DNA of 64,000 nt from Streptomyces silvae (GCF_016745505.1 NZ_JAERUC010000197.1:56929-120928); one strand, 5' to 3'. Positions 24,536 to 35,131 are shown, numbered from the stretch's first letter. Numbers and translations are program-made. Notes: generated by a model from the sequence alone, not told the origin.

Positions 24536-26104
24536 ATGTCCGCACGCCTCACGATCCGCCGCCGACCGGACGCCCGGTCGGCTCGACAGGCGGGCGGCCT
24601 GAGGGTCGCTGCCCTCGGGACCGCCTTCGTCGCCCTGCTCGTGCCGGCTCTGAGCGCTTGCGGCGGCAGCGCGTCGTCGTCGGCCGGCAGCGCCACCCTG
24701 AAGTGGGCCTCCTCCTACTTCCCGAGCCACTGGGATCCGGTGGTCTCCGGCAGCGGTGCCCAGTTCCGTGAACTCGCCCTCGTCTACAGCTCGTTGACCC
24801 GCACCGACGAGGAGGGAAAGGCCGTCCCGGATCTCGCCGAGAGCTGGGAGTACAACGCGAAGGGTGACGGGATCACCTTCCATGTGCGCCCCGGGCTGAA
24901 GTTCAGCGACGGGGAGCCGGTCGACGGCGCGGCCGTGAAGTCCGCGATCGAGCGGGCGCAGAAGCAGAAGAACTCCGCGCTCTTCGGCGACCTGACGTCG
25001 ATCGGGTCGGTGAAGGCCTCCGGTCTCGACGTCACGCTCGACCTCACCCAGGTCGACTACCAGATACCGCAGCTGCTCGGCGAGCGCGTCCTGCAGATCG
25101 CCAGCCCCAAGGCCGCCGCGAACCCGGCGAAGCTGGACCAGAACCCCGTCGGTGCCGGGCCGTTCGTCATCGACCAGCTGATCCCGGGGACCAAGGCGGT
25201 CCTGCGGAAGAACCCCGACTACTGGGACGCGAAGAACATCCACATCGACGACGTCGAGCTGGTTTCCGCCCCCGACGCCTCCACCGTCGTCTCCGGGCTC
25301 CAGACCGGGGTCTACAACTTCGCCGACCTCGACCCGAGCCAGGCCTCCGCCGCGGAGAAGGCGGGCCTGGACGTGTTCTCCCAGCCCGGCTTCAACGCCT
25401 CCAACATCAGCCTGAACGTCAACAAGGCGCCGTTCGACGACGACAGGGTCGTCGACGCCCTCCGGTACGCGGTCAACCGCAAGGAGTTCGTGGACAAGCT
25501 GACGTTCGGTCATGGCGAGTCCACGGACCAGCCCTTCCCCAAGGGCTATGTGGCGTACGACGCGAAGTCGGAGAACGCCTACCCCTACGACCCGGCGAAG
25601 TCGAAGAAGCTCCTGGCCGAGGCCGGTCACCGGCCCGGCGACCTCAAGCTGAACCTGGTCATCCCGGCGGAGGACCCGCAGGCGGAGATCGTCCAGTCGC
25701 AGCTGGCGGCCGTGGGCATCAAGGTCACCATCAAGATCGACAAGAACTGGGCCACGCCGTTCTTCGCCAAGGACCTGGCCTTCTCGCTGTACTCGACGAC
25801 GGGCCGCGACTCGGCGGTGCAGACGCTCACCGCCCACTTCGGCCCGAACGGCCCGCTGAACCTGAGCACCCCGTACGAGCCGGACGGCTTCAAGGAGGCC
25901 GTCGCCAAGGTCCGTCAGACGCCTCTGGACGCACCCGACTACGCGCAGGTGCTCCAGGCCGCGACGCGTGCGGGTCTGGAGAGCAAGGCGCTGATCTTCA
26001 CCTTCTCCTCGCCCAACCTCTTCGCCAAGAGCAAGACCCTCTCCGACCTGCCGAAGAACCCCGCCCACATCGACTGGACCGGCGTGAAGATCGCCGGCTC
26101 CTGA
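24536..26104 (+). CDS. dipeptide/nickel-type (SBP_bac_5) substrate-binding lipoprotein of the sulfur operon
   Basis: 522 residues from ATG 24536 (GAGAG upstream). A lipobox LSACGG puts the lipid-modified Cys near residue 42. The family-5 fold shows ITFHVRPGLKFSDGEPVDG (about 115-135) and NPVGAGPFVIDQ. Two permeases and two ATPases follow in the same direction, then flavin-dependent oxidation genes, so the ligand is more likely an organosulfur compound than a peptide. Confidence 0.88.
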   Translation: MSARLTIRRRPDARSARQAGGLRVAALGTAFVALLVPALSACGGSASSSAGSATLKWASSYFPSHWDPVVSGSGAQFRELALVYSSLTRTDEEGKAVPDLAESWEYNAKGDGITFHVRPGLKFSDGEPVDGAAVKSAIERAQKQKNSALFGDLTSIGSVKASGLDVTLDLTQVDYQIPQLLGERVLQIASPKAAANPAKLDQNPVGAGPFVIDQLIPGTKAVLRKNPDYWDAKNIHIDDVELVSAPDASTVVSGLQTGVYNFADLDPSQASAAEKAGLDVFSQPGFNASNISLNVNKAPFDDDRVVDALRYAVNRKEFVDKLTFGHGESTDQPFPKGYVAYDAKSENAYPYDPAKSKKLLAEAGHRPGDLKLNLVIPAEDPQAEIVQSQLAAVGIKVTIKIDKNWATPFFAKDLAFSLYSTTGRDSAVQTLTAHFGPNGPLNLSTPYEPDGFKEAVAKVRQTPLDAPDYAQVLQAATRAGLESKALIFTFSSPNLFAKSKTLSDLPKNPAHIDWTGVKIAGS

Positions 26105-26137
26105 CCCGTCCATCCACTGCAGAGAGGGGGCAGACCC

Positions 26138-27166
26138 ATGACGACGACCACGCCGGAGGCCACTCCTGACCGGCGCCGCAGGGTCGCCACGGCCAGGGCG
26201 CGGCATGCGGCGGGGCGGGTGGCGGCCGCCCTGGGCCGCTCGGTCGCGATCTTCGTACCGGTGTTCCTGGTGGCGACCTTCGTGACGTTCGCCCTGCGTT
26301 CCATGAGCGGCCTCAGCCCGGCGCGTATCCAGCTGGGTGAGGAGGCGACCCCGGAGGCGATCCGGCGCATCGAGGCCGAGTGGGGGCTCGACCAGCCGTT
26401 CCTGACCCAGTACTGGAACTGGTTCACGGATGTCCTGCACGGGCAGCTCGGCACCAGCTGGGTCAACGGGGCCGACATCTCCACGCTGATCGGCCTCGGC
26501 CTGGGGGTGAGCCTCTCCGTCGCGGTCTTCGCCCTGGTCATCGGTGTGGTCGTCGGCTTCCTCCTCGGCACGGTGGCGGCGCTGCGGCGCACCACCCTCG
26601 TCGACCGGGCGATCACGGGGTTCGTCACCGTGATCTCGGTGATGCCGGCCTTCGTCGTCGGCATCGTGCTGGTGGCCGTCCTCGCGGTGGGGCTCGGTCT
26701 GTTCCCGTCGGCCGGCTACATCCCGGCCGAGCAGGGCGTGGGCCCCTGGCTGGCCCACATCACGCTGCCCGCGCTCGCGCTGAGCTTCGACGTCATCGCC
26801 GACGTCGCCCGCCAGTTGCGGGCCGGCCTCGTCGCGGCGTACGGCGAGAACTACGTGACGGGGGCGGTGGTCCGGGGCCTGAGCCCACGGCGGATCTTCT
26901 TCGCCCATGTCCTGCGCAACGGCCTCGGGCCGGCCCTCGCCACGATGGGCCAGAAGTTCCCGGCGCTGGTCGGTGCCTCCGTGGTCACGGAGTGGATCTT
27001 CGGTCTCCAGGGCTTCGGGCGGTTCGCCAACGACTCGGCCCAGGCCGGCGACGTACCGGCGGTGCAGGGCGTGCTCGTGGTGTCGATCGTGCTGGTCGTC
27101 TCCTTCAACCTGATCATCAACCTGGTGCTGGCGCGTGTGATGCCGGCATCCCAGCGGGGGGTATGA
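26138..27166 (+). CDS. ABC transporter permease, DppB type
   Basis: 342 residues with about six hydrophobic helices. A long N-terminal cytoplasmic tail (about 30 residues) precedes the first helix near SVAIFVPVFLVATFVTFALR. The LGLDQPFLTQYWNWF-like segment and the loop NGLGPALATMGQKFPALVGASVV are DppB hallmarks. AGAGGGGG precedes the ATG. The stop overlaps the next start (ATGA). Confidence 0.9.
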   Translation: MTTTTPEATPDRRRRVATARARHAAGRVAAALGRSVAIFVPVFLVATFVTFALRSMSGLSPARIQLGEEATPEAIRRIEAEWGLDQPFLTQYWNWFTDVLHGQLGTSWVNGADISTLIGLGLGVSLSVAVFALVIGVVVGFLLGTVAALRRTTLVDRAITGFVTVISVMPAFVVGIVLVAVLAVGLGLFPSAGYIPAEQGVGPWLAHITLPALALSFDVIADVARQLRAGLVAAYGENYVTGAVVRGLSPRRIFFAHVLRNGLGPALATMGQKFPALVGASVVTEWIFGLQGFGRFANDSAQAGDVPAVQGVLVVSIVLVVSFNLIINLVLARVMPASQRGV

Positions 27167-28056
27167 CGATGGTGCGCCGCGTCCTCTCACTCACATCCGG
27201 CCGGATCGCCGTGGTCATCCTCGTGCTGGTCGCGCTGCTCGCCCTCTGCGGTCCGTGGCTCGCCCCGCAGGATCCCCTGGCGACCAGCGACAACACCCTC
27301 GCGTCGGCCTCGGGCGCTCACTGGCTGGGGACGGACTACCTGGGCCGTGACGTGTTCAGCCGGCTCCTGGACGGTTCGCGGATCAGCGTGCTCGGTTCGC
27401 TGGAGGTCGCGCTGATGGCTCTCGTCGTCGGTGCGGTCCCCGGGATCCTGTCGGTCTACTCGGGCCGGGCCTTCGAGTGGCTGACCCTCCGGCTGGCCGA
27501 CACCCTGGTCGCCCTGCCGTTCCTGCTGTTCGCCATCGCCGTGATCGCGCTCCTCGGCAACGGCATCACGCAGGCCATGCTCGTCACGGGCGCACTGGTC
27601 TCCCCGCTCTTCTACCGGGTGTCCCGGGCCGCCACGCTGGCCGTGGCCCGCTCGCCGTACGTGGAGGCCGCGATCGTCTCCGGGGCCTCGGTCGGCTGGA
27701 TCGTACGCCGCCATGTCTGGGTCAAGGTGCTGCCACCGATCGCGGTGGCGCTCGCGCAGACCATCGGCGTGGGCTTCGTCATCGTCTCCAGCCTGACCTT
27801 CCTCGGGATCGGCGTACAGCCTCCGGCTCCCACCTGGGGCGGGCTGCTCGCCTCCGACCTGGGCTACCTCAGCCACCAGCCCTGGGCCCCGGTGGCGCCC
27901 GCCCTGCTGATCATGGTCACCGTCTGGGCGTGCAACCTGCTCGCCGACGCCATCCGCGACGTCTCCGGTGAGGCGGGCCGCGCGCTGGTCGACCGGCGCA
28001 GGGCCCGGTCCCGTACGAGCACGTCCGCCCCCGTCCCCGTGGGAGGTTCACGATGA
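27163..28056 (+). CDS. ABC transporter permease, DppC type
   Basis: 297 residues from ATG 27163, overlapping the DppB stop by 4 bp. SGAHWLGTDYLGRDVFSRLL near residue 45-65 is the DppC signature, and the C-terminal half holds the coupling loop VEAAIVSGASVGWIVRRHV and FLGIGVQPPAPTWGGLL. It forms the heterodimeric channel with the preceding gene product. Its stop overlaps the next start by 4 bp. Confidence 0.9.
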   Translation: MTMVRRVLSLTSGRIAVVILVLVALLALCGPWLAPQDPLATSDNTLASASGAHWLGTDYLGRDVFSRLLDGSRISVLGSLEVALMALVVGAVPGILSVYSGRAFEWLTLRLADTLVALPFLLFAIAVIALLGNGITQAMLVTGALVSPLFYRVSRAATLAVARSPYVEAAIVSGASVGWIVRRHVWVKVLPPIAVALAQTIGVGFVIVSSLTFLGIGVQPPAPTWGGLLASDLGYLSHQPWAPVAPALLIMVTVWACNLLADAIRDVSGEAGRALVDRRRARSRTSTSAPVPVGGSR

Positions 28057-28930
28057 GGACCCTGTCCCGGAACACCGCCGCCGGCAGCGCCCCCCAGCAC
28101 GCTCCGGCCGCCCCCGCCGCTCCCCCGGTCATCGCCGTACGCGACGTACGCATCAGCGACCGGGTCACCGACCGGGAGATCGTGCACGGCGTCGGCTTCG
28201 AGCTCACCCCGGGCAAGGCGGTCGGCATCGTCGGCGAGTCCGGCAGCGGCAAGACGCTCACCTGCCGGGCGGTGCTCGGCATCCTGCCCCCGCACTTCGA
28301 GGTCTCCGGCGGATCCGTCGAGATCGACGGCACCGACATCGCGACGCTGACGCCCCGGCAGTGGACCGCCCTGCGCGGCACCACGGTCGGCGCCGTCTTC
28401 CAGGACCCGGCCTCCTACCTCAACCCGTCGATCCGGGTCGGTGCCCAGATCGCCGAGGTCATCCGGGTCAAGAAGGGCGTGAAGCGGCGCGAGGCGCGCC
28501 GGCAAGCACTGGAACTCCTCCGCGCGGTACGGCTGCGGGACCCGGAGCTGGTCTACGGCCAGTACACCTACGAGCTGTCGGGGGGCATGCTCCAGCGCGT
28601 CCTGATCGCGGCGGCGATCGCCGTCGAGCCCCGGGCCCTCATCGCCGACGAGGCCACCACCGCCCTCGACGTCACGGTCCAGGCCGAGATCCTCGACCTG
28701 CTGGCCGAACTGCGCGAGCGCACCGGCCTGGCGCTCGTCGTCGTCTCCCACGACCTGGCCGTCGTCGCCCAGTTGTGCGACGAGGTGCTGGTGATGCGGC
28801 AGGGCGAGGTGGTGGAGCAGGGCCCGACGCACTCGGTGCTGCACGACCCGCAGCACGCGTACACCCGGCTGCTCATGGCCGAGCACGAGCAGTACGGCCT
28901 CGACAAGTTCCTCACCCCGAAGGAGGCGTC

Positions 28931-28934
<4 letters not shown>
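28053..28934 (+). CDS. ABC transporter ATP-binding protein, DppD type
   Basis: 293 residues. Walker A GESGSGKTLTC (about 65-75), signature ELSGGMLQRVLIAAAI, Walker B ALIADEATTALD with Glu-to-Ala just after the Asp (DEATT, the usual DppD form). The C-terminal Cys-rich Fe-S/oligopeptide tail of DppD is absent; the protein ends soon after DPQHAYTRLLM. Overlaps the next gene by 4 bp. Confidence 0.9.
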
Positions 28935-29803
<869 letters not shown>

Positions 29804-29850
29804 CGGCCCGGCGCCCGCCCGTCCCCCCCGCACCACTGAGAGGAACACCC

Positions 29851-31191
29851 ATGTCCCGCAGGATCCATCTCGCACTGCACCCTTACGGCGTCGGCGGCCC
29901 CGGCCAGCACGGCCTCTGGAAGGACCCGCTCGTCGCGAAGAACGCCAGCATCGACGTCAACTACTACATCGAGCAGGCCAAGGCCGCCGAACACGCCCTC
30001 TTCGACGCGCTGTTCGTCGTCGACAGCCAGTTCATCAACTCGACCTACCCGTCGCACTACCTGAACCGGCTGGAGCCGCTGACCCTGCTCTCCGCCGTCG
30101 CCACCCACACCAAGCACCTCGGTCTGGTCGGCACGGCGAGCTCCACGTACAACTCGCCGTTCAACCTGGCCCGCCGGTTCGCCTCCCTCGACCACATCAG
30201 CGCAGGGCGCGCCGGGTGGAACGTGGTGACCAGCTTCGACACCGGTACGTCGAGGAACTACGGGCTCGACGAACACCTCGACTACACCACCCGCTACGGC
30301 CGTGCCCTGGAGTCCGTCCAGGTCGCCCAGGGGCTGTGGGACTCCTACGAGGACGACGCCTTCCCGGCCGACGTGGAGCGGGGTGTCTTCCTCGACCCGT
30401 CCAGGCTGCACGCGCTGGACCACGCCGGGGAGCACTTCAAGGTCGCCGGGCCGCTGAACATCTCGCGCTCGCCGCAGGGGCAGCCGGTCATCTTCCAGGC
30501 CGGGGTCTCCGAGGAGGGCCGCGACCTCGCCGCGCGCGTCGCCGAGGGGATCTACGCACCGGGCGGCACGCTGGAGTCGGCGCAGGAGTACTACGCGGAC
30601 ATCAAGAAGCGCACCGCCGCCTACGGGCGCGACCCCGAGCACATCAAGGTCTTCATCCACGGCGGCCCGATCGTCGGCGCCACCGACGAGGAGGCGCGTC
30701 GCCGGGAGCGGGAGATCTTCGAGGAGGACAACGACTTCGCGAGCAACCTCGCGCTGCTGGGCCGGTCCTTCGGCGCGTACGACTTCAGCGTGCACGACCT
30801 GGACGCACCGTTCCCGGACGTCGCCCACCTCGCCGAGAAGGGCGGCCGCACGGGCGCCGGGAAGATCATCGAGCGCGCGACGGCCGAGGGCCTGACGCTG
30901 CGTCAAGTAGCCGAATCCGTCAACGCGTTCCGGCGCTCCCCGTTCGTCGGGGCGCCGGAGACCGTCGCCGACACCATCGAGAAGTGGTACGACGCCGGCA
31001 CCCTGGACGGCATCAACCTGGCCTTCCGGAACAACGACGACCTCGGCCGCTTCGTCGACGGCGTGGTGCCGCTCCTCCAGAAGCGCGGCCTGTTCCGGAC
31101 CGAGTACGAGGCCGACACCCTGCGCGGCAACCTCGGGCTGCCCGTCCCGGAGAACCGCCACACCGTCGCGCGCCGGTCCGTGAACGACTGA
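29851..31191 (+). CDS. FMN-dependent monooxygenase, NtaA/SnaA/DszA (SoxA) family
   Basis: 446 residues, bacterial-luciferase-like TIM barrel. NVVTSFDTGTSRNYGLDEH (about 127-145), ARRFASLDHISAGRAGWN and NRLEPLTLLSAVA are signatures of the NtaA/SnaA/DszA branch of two-component monooxygenases. These use FMNH2 and O2 to cleave C-S or C-N bonds in compounds such as dibenzothiophene sulfone, dimethyl sulfide or nitrilotriacetate. The SsuE-like reductase 0.9 kb downstream would supply FMNH2. Given the cysteine leader peptide, desulfurization is the best inference; the true substrate is unknown. Confidence 0.9.
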   Translation: MSRRIHLALHPYGVGGPGQHGLWKDPLVAKNASIDVNYYIEQAKAAEHALFDALFVVDSQFINSTYPSHYLNRLEPLTLLSAVATHTKHLGLVGTASSTYNSPFNLARRFASLDHISAGRAGWNVVTSFDTGTSRNYGLDEHLDYTTRYGRALESVQVAQGLWDSYEDDAFPADVERGVFLDPSRLHALDHAGEHFKVAGPLNISRSPQGQPVIFQAGVSEEGRDLAARVAEGIYAPGGTLESAQEYYADIKKRTAAYGRDPEHIKVFIHGGPIVGATDEEARRREREIFEEDNDFASNLALLGRSFGAYDFSVHDLDAPFPDVAHLAEKGGRTGAGKIIERATAEGLTLRQVAESVNAFRRSPFVGAPETVADTIEKWYDAGTLDGINLAFRNNDDLGRFVDGVVPLLQKRGLFRTEYEADTLRGNLGLPVPENRHTVARRSVND

Positions 31192-31263
31192 TGCGGGCCA
31201 CGAACCCCTCCACCGGCCCCCACCCGCACCCGCGTTCGCATCCGTATACGCAGGAGTCCTGAG

Positions 31264-32034
31264 ATGACCGAGTACACCGACTTCCACGCCCCCGAGGGCC
31301 TCCGCACCCGAGGCACCGTCCTCGTGGTGCCCGGCCGGGGCGAGACCCGGGCGACCTACACCCGGCTCGGCAGGCGGCTGGCCGCCGACGCCTACCGCGT
31401 CCGCGTCGTCGGCGCCCCCGATCTCGACGCGGACGGCCTGAGCGGCGCGCTGACCCGCTTCGGCGACCGGCTCGCGGCCGCCGCCGAGGACGCGGCCGGT
31501 GGCGAGGACGGGCTCGTCCGGCCCCTGGTCCTGGTGGGGGCGGACACCGGTGCCGCCGCCGTCGCCGCCCTCCTCGGCCGGAAGGACGCGCCGTCGGCCG
31601 TGCTGCCGGACGCCGTCGTCCTCGCGGGGATCCCCGGCACCGCCGCCGGCCCCGTCGGCGACTGGGAGGACGAGCTCGACGTGCGTACCGCCTGCCCCGC
31701 CCACCGGGGCACGCTCACCGGGGACACCGGGATCCGGCGCGGCGCGCTCGACGAGGCGGTGCCGGAGGCGCTGCTCACGGCGGCGTACGGCGGTGACATC
31801 GACGTCCCGGTGCTGCTCCTGACCGGCGACGCCGATCCGCTCGCGGACCGGGAGGCACTCGTCCGTACGGCGAAGTCGCTGCCGCGTGCCCGGCTCTCGG
31901 TGGTGCGGGACGCGCACCACGACGTCCTCAACGACATGCAGCACCGCTCGGTGGCCGCGGAGGTCGTCACCTTCCTGGAGACCCTGCGCAACGAGCTGGT
32001 GCCGGTCGTCACGGTCGATTCGAGCGCCTGGTGA
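31264..32034 (+). CDS. alpha/beta-hydrolase fold protein with Asp at the nucleophile elbow
   Basis: 256 residues. The oxyanion-side motif GTVLVVPGRGETR follows the first strands. The nucleophile elbow reads LVGADTGAAA, so Asp replaces the usual Ser, as in haloalkane dehalogenases and epoxide hydrolases; the acid (TGDADPL) and the final His (DAHHDVLND) are in place. GGAG lies 9 nt before ATG 31264. In this operon it may process a product of the monooxygenase or an activated organosulfur ester. It could also be a non-hydrolytic member. Confidence 0.75.
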   Translation: MTEYTDFHAPEGLRTRGTVLVVPGRGETRATYTRLGRRLAADAYRVRVVGAPDLDADGLSGALTRFGDRLAAAAEDAAGGEDGLVRPLVLVGADTGAAAVAALLGRKDAPSAVLPDAVVLAGIPGTAAGPVGDWEDELDVRTACPAHRGTLTGDTGIRRGALDEAVPEALLTAAYGGDIDVPVLLLTGDADPLADREALVRTAKSLPRARLSVVRDAHHDVLNDMQHRSVAAEVVTFLETLRNELVPVVTVDSSAW

Positions 32035-32088
32035 CCACCGCCCCTCCCGACGCCTCCGGTATGTCCACCCCGTAGAGAAAGGTCCCCC

Positions 32089-32646
32089 ATGGCAACCATC
32101 CTGTCCGTCTCCGGCAGTCCCTCCGCCACCTCCCGCACCGCCCGGCTCCTGCGCCATCTGGACGACCGGCTCCGGCAGCAGGGCCACGACGTGACGCCGC
32201 TGGACGTACGCACCCTGCCCGCGGAGGCGCTGCTCGGCGCCGACTTCCGGCACCCGGCCGTCGTCGAGGCCACCGCCCTGTTCGAGGCGGCCGACGGCGT
32301 GGTCATAGGCACCCCGGTCTACAAGGCCGCCTACTCGGGGCTGCTGAAGACGCTGCTGGACCTGCTCCCGCAGTTCGCGCTGACCGGCAAGACCGTGCTT
32401 CCGCTGGCCACCGGGGGCAGCACGGCCCATGTGCTGGCGATCGACTACGCGCTGCGCCCGGTGCTCAGCTCGATGGGCGCGGCGCACATCGTCCCGGGCT
32501 GGTTCACGCTCGACAAGGACATCACCGCGGGCGAGGACGGCACCCTGACCGTCGCACCCGGGACGGCCGAGGCGCTCGCCCAGGTGACCGACGCCTTCTC
32601 CCGGGCGCTCGGCGGACGTACGGCGGTGCTGGCGGCCGCGGGCTGA
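32089..32646 (+). CDS. NAD(P)H-dependent FMN reductase, SsuE-like
   Basis: 185 residues, flavodoxin-like fold. The phosphate-binding loop SGSPSATSRT (residues 8-17) and the GTPVYKAAYSGLLKTLLDLL helix are characteristic of SsuE, which supplies reduced FMN to alkanesulfonate monooxygenase. AGAAAGG precedes the ATG. It is the last gene of the operon and the natural partner of the flavin monooxygenase encoded upstream. Confidence 0.92.
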   Translation: MATILSVSGSPSATSRTARLLRHLDDRLRQQGHDVTPLDVRTLPAEALLGADFRHPAVVEATALFEAADGVVIGTPVYKAAYSGLLKTLLDLLPQFALTGKTVLPLATGGSTAHVLAIDYALRPVLSSMGAAHIVPGWFTLDKDITAGEDGTLTVAPGTAEALAQVTDAFSRALGGRTAVLAAAG

Positions 32647-32659
32647 ACGGCTCCGCCGG

Positions 32660-34075
32660 TCACCGCGCCGTCAGACGCCGCCACACCGCCTTGGCCGCGT
32701 GGTGTCCCGACATGCCGTGCACGCCCGGGCCGGGCGGGGTGGCCGACGAGCAGAGGAAGACCGCCGGGTGCGTGGTGGCGTAGGGCACGCGGGCGAGCTT
32801 GGGGCGGAGCACCGTCTGGAGGCCGGTGAACGCGCCGGTGGCGATGTCCCCGCCGACGTAGTTGGCGTTGCGCCGGGCGAGGGTGGGCGGTCCGGCGACC
32901 GCGCGGGCCAGGACGAGGTCGCGGAACCCGGGCGCGAACCGCTCCAGTTGGCGCTCGATGATGTCGGTGGCGTCGCCCTCCCAGCCGGACGGGACATGCC
33001 CGTACACCCAGAAGACATGGCGTCCCTCGGGGGCGCGGGTCGGGTCGACGAGGCTGGGCTGCGCGGTGATCAGGAAGGGGACGCTCGGGGGGCGGCCGGC
33101 CACGGCGGCGCGCAGGGCCGCGTCGATCTCGGCGGCGGAGGGGCCGACATGGACGGTGCCGGCGCGCCGGGCGTCCTCGGACGTCCAGGGGACGGGGCCC
33201 GAGAGCGCGTAATCGATCTTGAAGCAGGAGGGGCCGTACCGGTAGTGGTCGTAGGCGCTGCCGAGTCCCGCGATCCTGGCGAGCGCGGTCGGCGAGGTGT
33301 CGAAGACGTACGCCCGTGCGGGTGGCAGTTCGTCCAGGCGCCTGACCTCGACGCCCGTGCGGATGGTGCCGCCCTGTTCCCGCAGGAAGGCCGCGAGGGC
33401 GTCGGAGATGGCCTGCGAGCCGCCGCGCGGCACCGGCCAGCCGTTCTCGTGCGCCGCGAGCGCGAAGAGCAGGGCGATCCCGCCGGTCGCGATGCCGCTG
33501 GCGGGGGCGATGGCGTGCCCGGCGAGGCCCGCGATCAGCCCGCGCGCCTTCTCCCCCCGGAAGCGGCGGGAGAGCAGCGTGGCCGGCTGGGCCGCGTCGA
33601 GCCCGAAGCGCGCCCAGCGGTACGGATCCTTGGGCAGGCCGTCCCAGGGGGTGCGCAGGAAGTCCTGGGCCAGGGTGTCCCAGTGGCCGGTGTACGGGGC
33701 GACCAGCCGGCGGTAGGCTCCGGCGTCCTCCGAGCCCAGCGACATGGCGGTCTCGCCGACGGACGCGGTGAGCACCGCGGCCGATCCGTCCGGGAAGGGG
33801 TGGGCCAGCGAGAGGGGGGCCTGAAGCCATTCGAGGCCGTGCCGGGCGAGCGGCATGGCCTGGAACGCCGGGGATCCGATGCCCAGGGGGTGCACGGCGG
33901 AGCAGGGGTCGTGGTGGAAGCCGGGAAGGGTCAGCTCCTCGGTGCGGGCACCGCCCCCGACGGTGTCCCCCGCCTCGAACACCTCTACGGCGAATCCTCG
34001 GCGCGCGAGCTCGACGGCGGCTGTCAGCCCGTTCGGGCCCGCCCCCACGACGACGGCATCCAGCATCGATGGCAC
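32660..34075 (-). CDS. FAD-dependent oxidoreductase, phytoene-desaturase-like (CrtI/RetSat family)
   Basis: 471 residues. An N-terminal Rossmann motif VVVGAGPNGLTAAVELARRG is followed by the usual VEVFEAGDTVGGGARTEE segment. The C terminus GPGVHGMSGHHAAKAV contains the second FAD-contacting motif. This subgroup includes uncharacterised actinobacterial paralogues; no other carotenoid gene is near. The reading starts at a GTG (34075); an ATG three codons later is an alternative. Confidence 0.85.
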   Translation of the reverse strand: MPSMLDAVVVGAGPNGLTAAVELARRGFAVEVFEAGDTVGGGARTEELTLPGFHHDPCSAVHPLGIGSPAFQAMPLARHGLEWLQAPLSLAHPFPDGSAAVLTASVGETAMSLGSEDAGAYRRLVAPYTGHWDTLAQDFLRTPWDGLPKDPYRWARFGLDAAQPATLLSRRFRGEKARGLIAGLAGHAIAPASGIATGGIALLFALAAHENGWPVPRGGSQAISDALAAFLREQGGTIRTGVEVRRLDELPPARAYVFDTSPTALARIAGLGSAYDHYRYGPSCFKIDYALSGPVPWTSEDARRAGTVHVGPSAAEIDAALRAAVAGRPPSVPFLITAQPSLVDPTRAPEGRHVFWVYGHVPSGWEGDATDIIERQLERFAPGFRDLVLARAVAGPPTLARRNANYVGGDIATGAFTGLQTVLRPKLARVPYATTHPAVFLCSSATPPGPGVHGMSGHHAAKAVWRRLTAR

Positions 34076-34147
34076 CTTCGGACTCCTTCGTCAGCCGATG
34101 GCCAGGGCACCCAGGATATTCATGTACGCCGACAACGGGCCCCCGGG

Positions 34148-34153
34148 TAGCCT
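34148..34153 (+). promoter_or_regulatory. -10 box of a probable leaderless promoter (nucleotidyltransferase gene)
   Basis: TAGCCT lies 8 nt before ATG 34162; no Shine-Dalgarno sequence intervenes. Confidence 0.4.
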
Positions 34154-34161
34154 CCCGCTCG

Positions 34162-35019
34162 ATGACACCCGCACACGCACCCTCCCCCTCCGTCGCCGCG
34201 ATGGCCTCCCGGCTCGCCCGGCTGCCCGGCATCGAGGCCGTCGCCCTGGGCGGCAGCCGGGCCCGCGGCACCCACCGCCCCGATTCCGACTGGGATCTGG
34301 GCGTCTACTACCGGGGCGCCCCCGACCTGGACGCGCTGACCGCACTGGCGTCCGACGTCCAGGGGGCGCCGGCCGAGGTGGCGGGGCCCGGCGGGTGGGG
34401 CCCCTGGGTGAACGGCGGTGCGTGGCTGACGGTGGACGGCGTCGCGGTCGACTGGATCCTGCGCGATCTGGACCGGGTGGAGTCGGTGTGGTCGGACTGC
34501 CGTGAGGGCCGTTACGAGGTGGGGATCCAGCCCGGCCACCCACTGGGCTTCTGGTCCCCCTGTTACGTGGGTGAGGTCGCCCTCGGCCGGGTGCTGGAGG
34601 ACCCGCGCGGCGACCTGGCGTCCCTTCAGGAAGCGGTACGCGCCTACCCCGAGCCGCTGCGCCGGGCGCTGACCGGTGCGGTGTGGGAGGCGGACTTCTC
34701 CGTTGCCTCCGCCCGTAAGTCCGCCCCGTCGGGGGACACGCTCCATGTGTCCCTCTGCCTGGCGAGGGCCTTCGGGGTGCTGGCGCAGGCGCTGCACGCC
34801 CACCACCGTGTCTGGTGCCTGAACGAAAAGGGGGCGCTCGCCTCCGCCGCCGCTCTGCCGGGCACCCCCGCGGACTTCGGGGCCCGAATCTCGAAGGCCC
34901 TGCGGGGCCTGGACGCGGCCGCCGTGGAGACCGCTGCGGAGGTCGTACGGGACGTCCGGGCGGTGCTGGACCGCGGGGCGCCGGCGGACGGCCAGGACGG
35001 GGTACACCCGGACGGGTGA
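34162..35019 (+). CDS. nucleotidyltransferase-domain protein (MNT/aminoglycoside-type fold)
   Basis: 285 residues from ATG 34162. The active-site signature GGSRARGTHRPDSDWDLGVY (about residues 32-51) gives the G-S loop and two metal-binding aspartates of pol-beta-like nucleotidyltransferases; a third Asp is in VAVDWILRD. The C-terminal 150 residues look helical. It could modify a small molecule or act as an AMPylating toxin-antitoxin MNT, but no HEPN partner gene adjoins it. Confidence 0.8.
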   Translation: MTPAHAPSPSVAAMASRLARLPGIEAVALGGSRARGTHRPDSDWDLGVYYRGAPDLDALTALASDVQGAPAEVAGPGGWGPWVNGGAWLTVDGVAVDWILRDLDRVESVWSDCREGRYEVGIQPGHPLGFWSPCYVGEVALGRVLEDPRGDLASLQEAVRAYPEPLRRALTGAVWEADFSVASARKSAPSGDTLHVSLCLARAFGVLAQALHAHHRVWCLNEKGALASAAALPGTPADFGARISKALRGLDAAAVETAAEVVRDVRAVLDRGAPADGQDGVHPDG

Positions 35020-35131
35020 ACGGCCGGAATGCGTGGTGGGTGCAACCGTTCGGCGGCCGGAAGCGTCTGCCCTACAGGTAAGTGATGTGCCGGAGACGGC
35101 ATTCACAGCACGCCACGACGAGGGAACTTCT

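Noticed and set aside
24224..27190. Very long minus-strand open frame (988 codons) opposite the binding protein and permease genes
   Set aside because: It is a shadow of the plus-strand genes: Arg/Gly/Asp-rich, no domain, no ribosome site, and typical of high-GC antisense frames. The same holds for the long antisense frames at 208-1761, 29644-32487, 37496-39580 and 47392-49863.
32660..34075. Carotenoid biosynthesis locus
   Set aside because: Only one CrtI-like gene is present; crtB, crtE or crtY-like genes are absent. The family includes many non-carotenoid oxidoreductases.
34162..35019. MNT-HEPN toxin-antitoxin module
   Set aside because: The nucleotidyltransferase is larger than MNT antitoxins and has no neighbouring HEPN gene.
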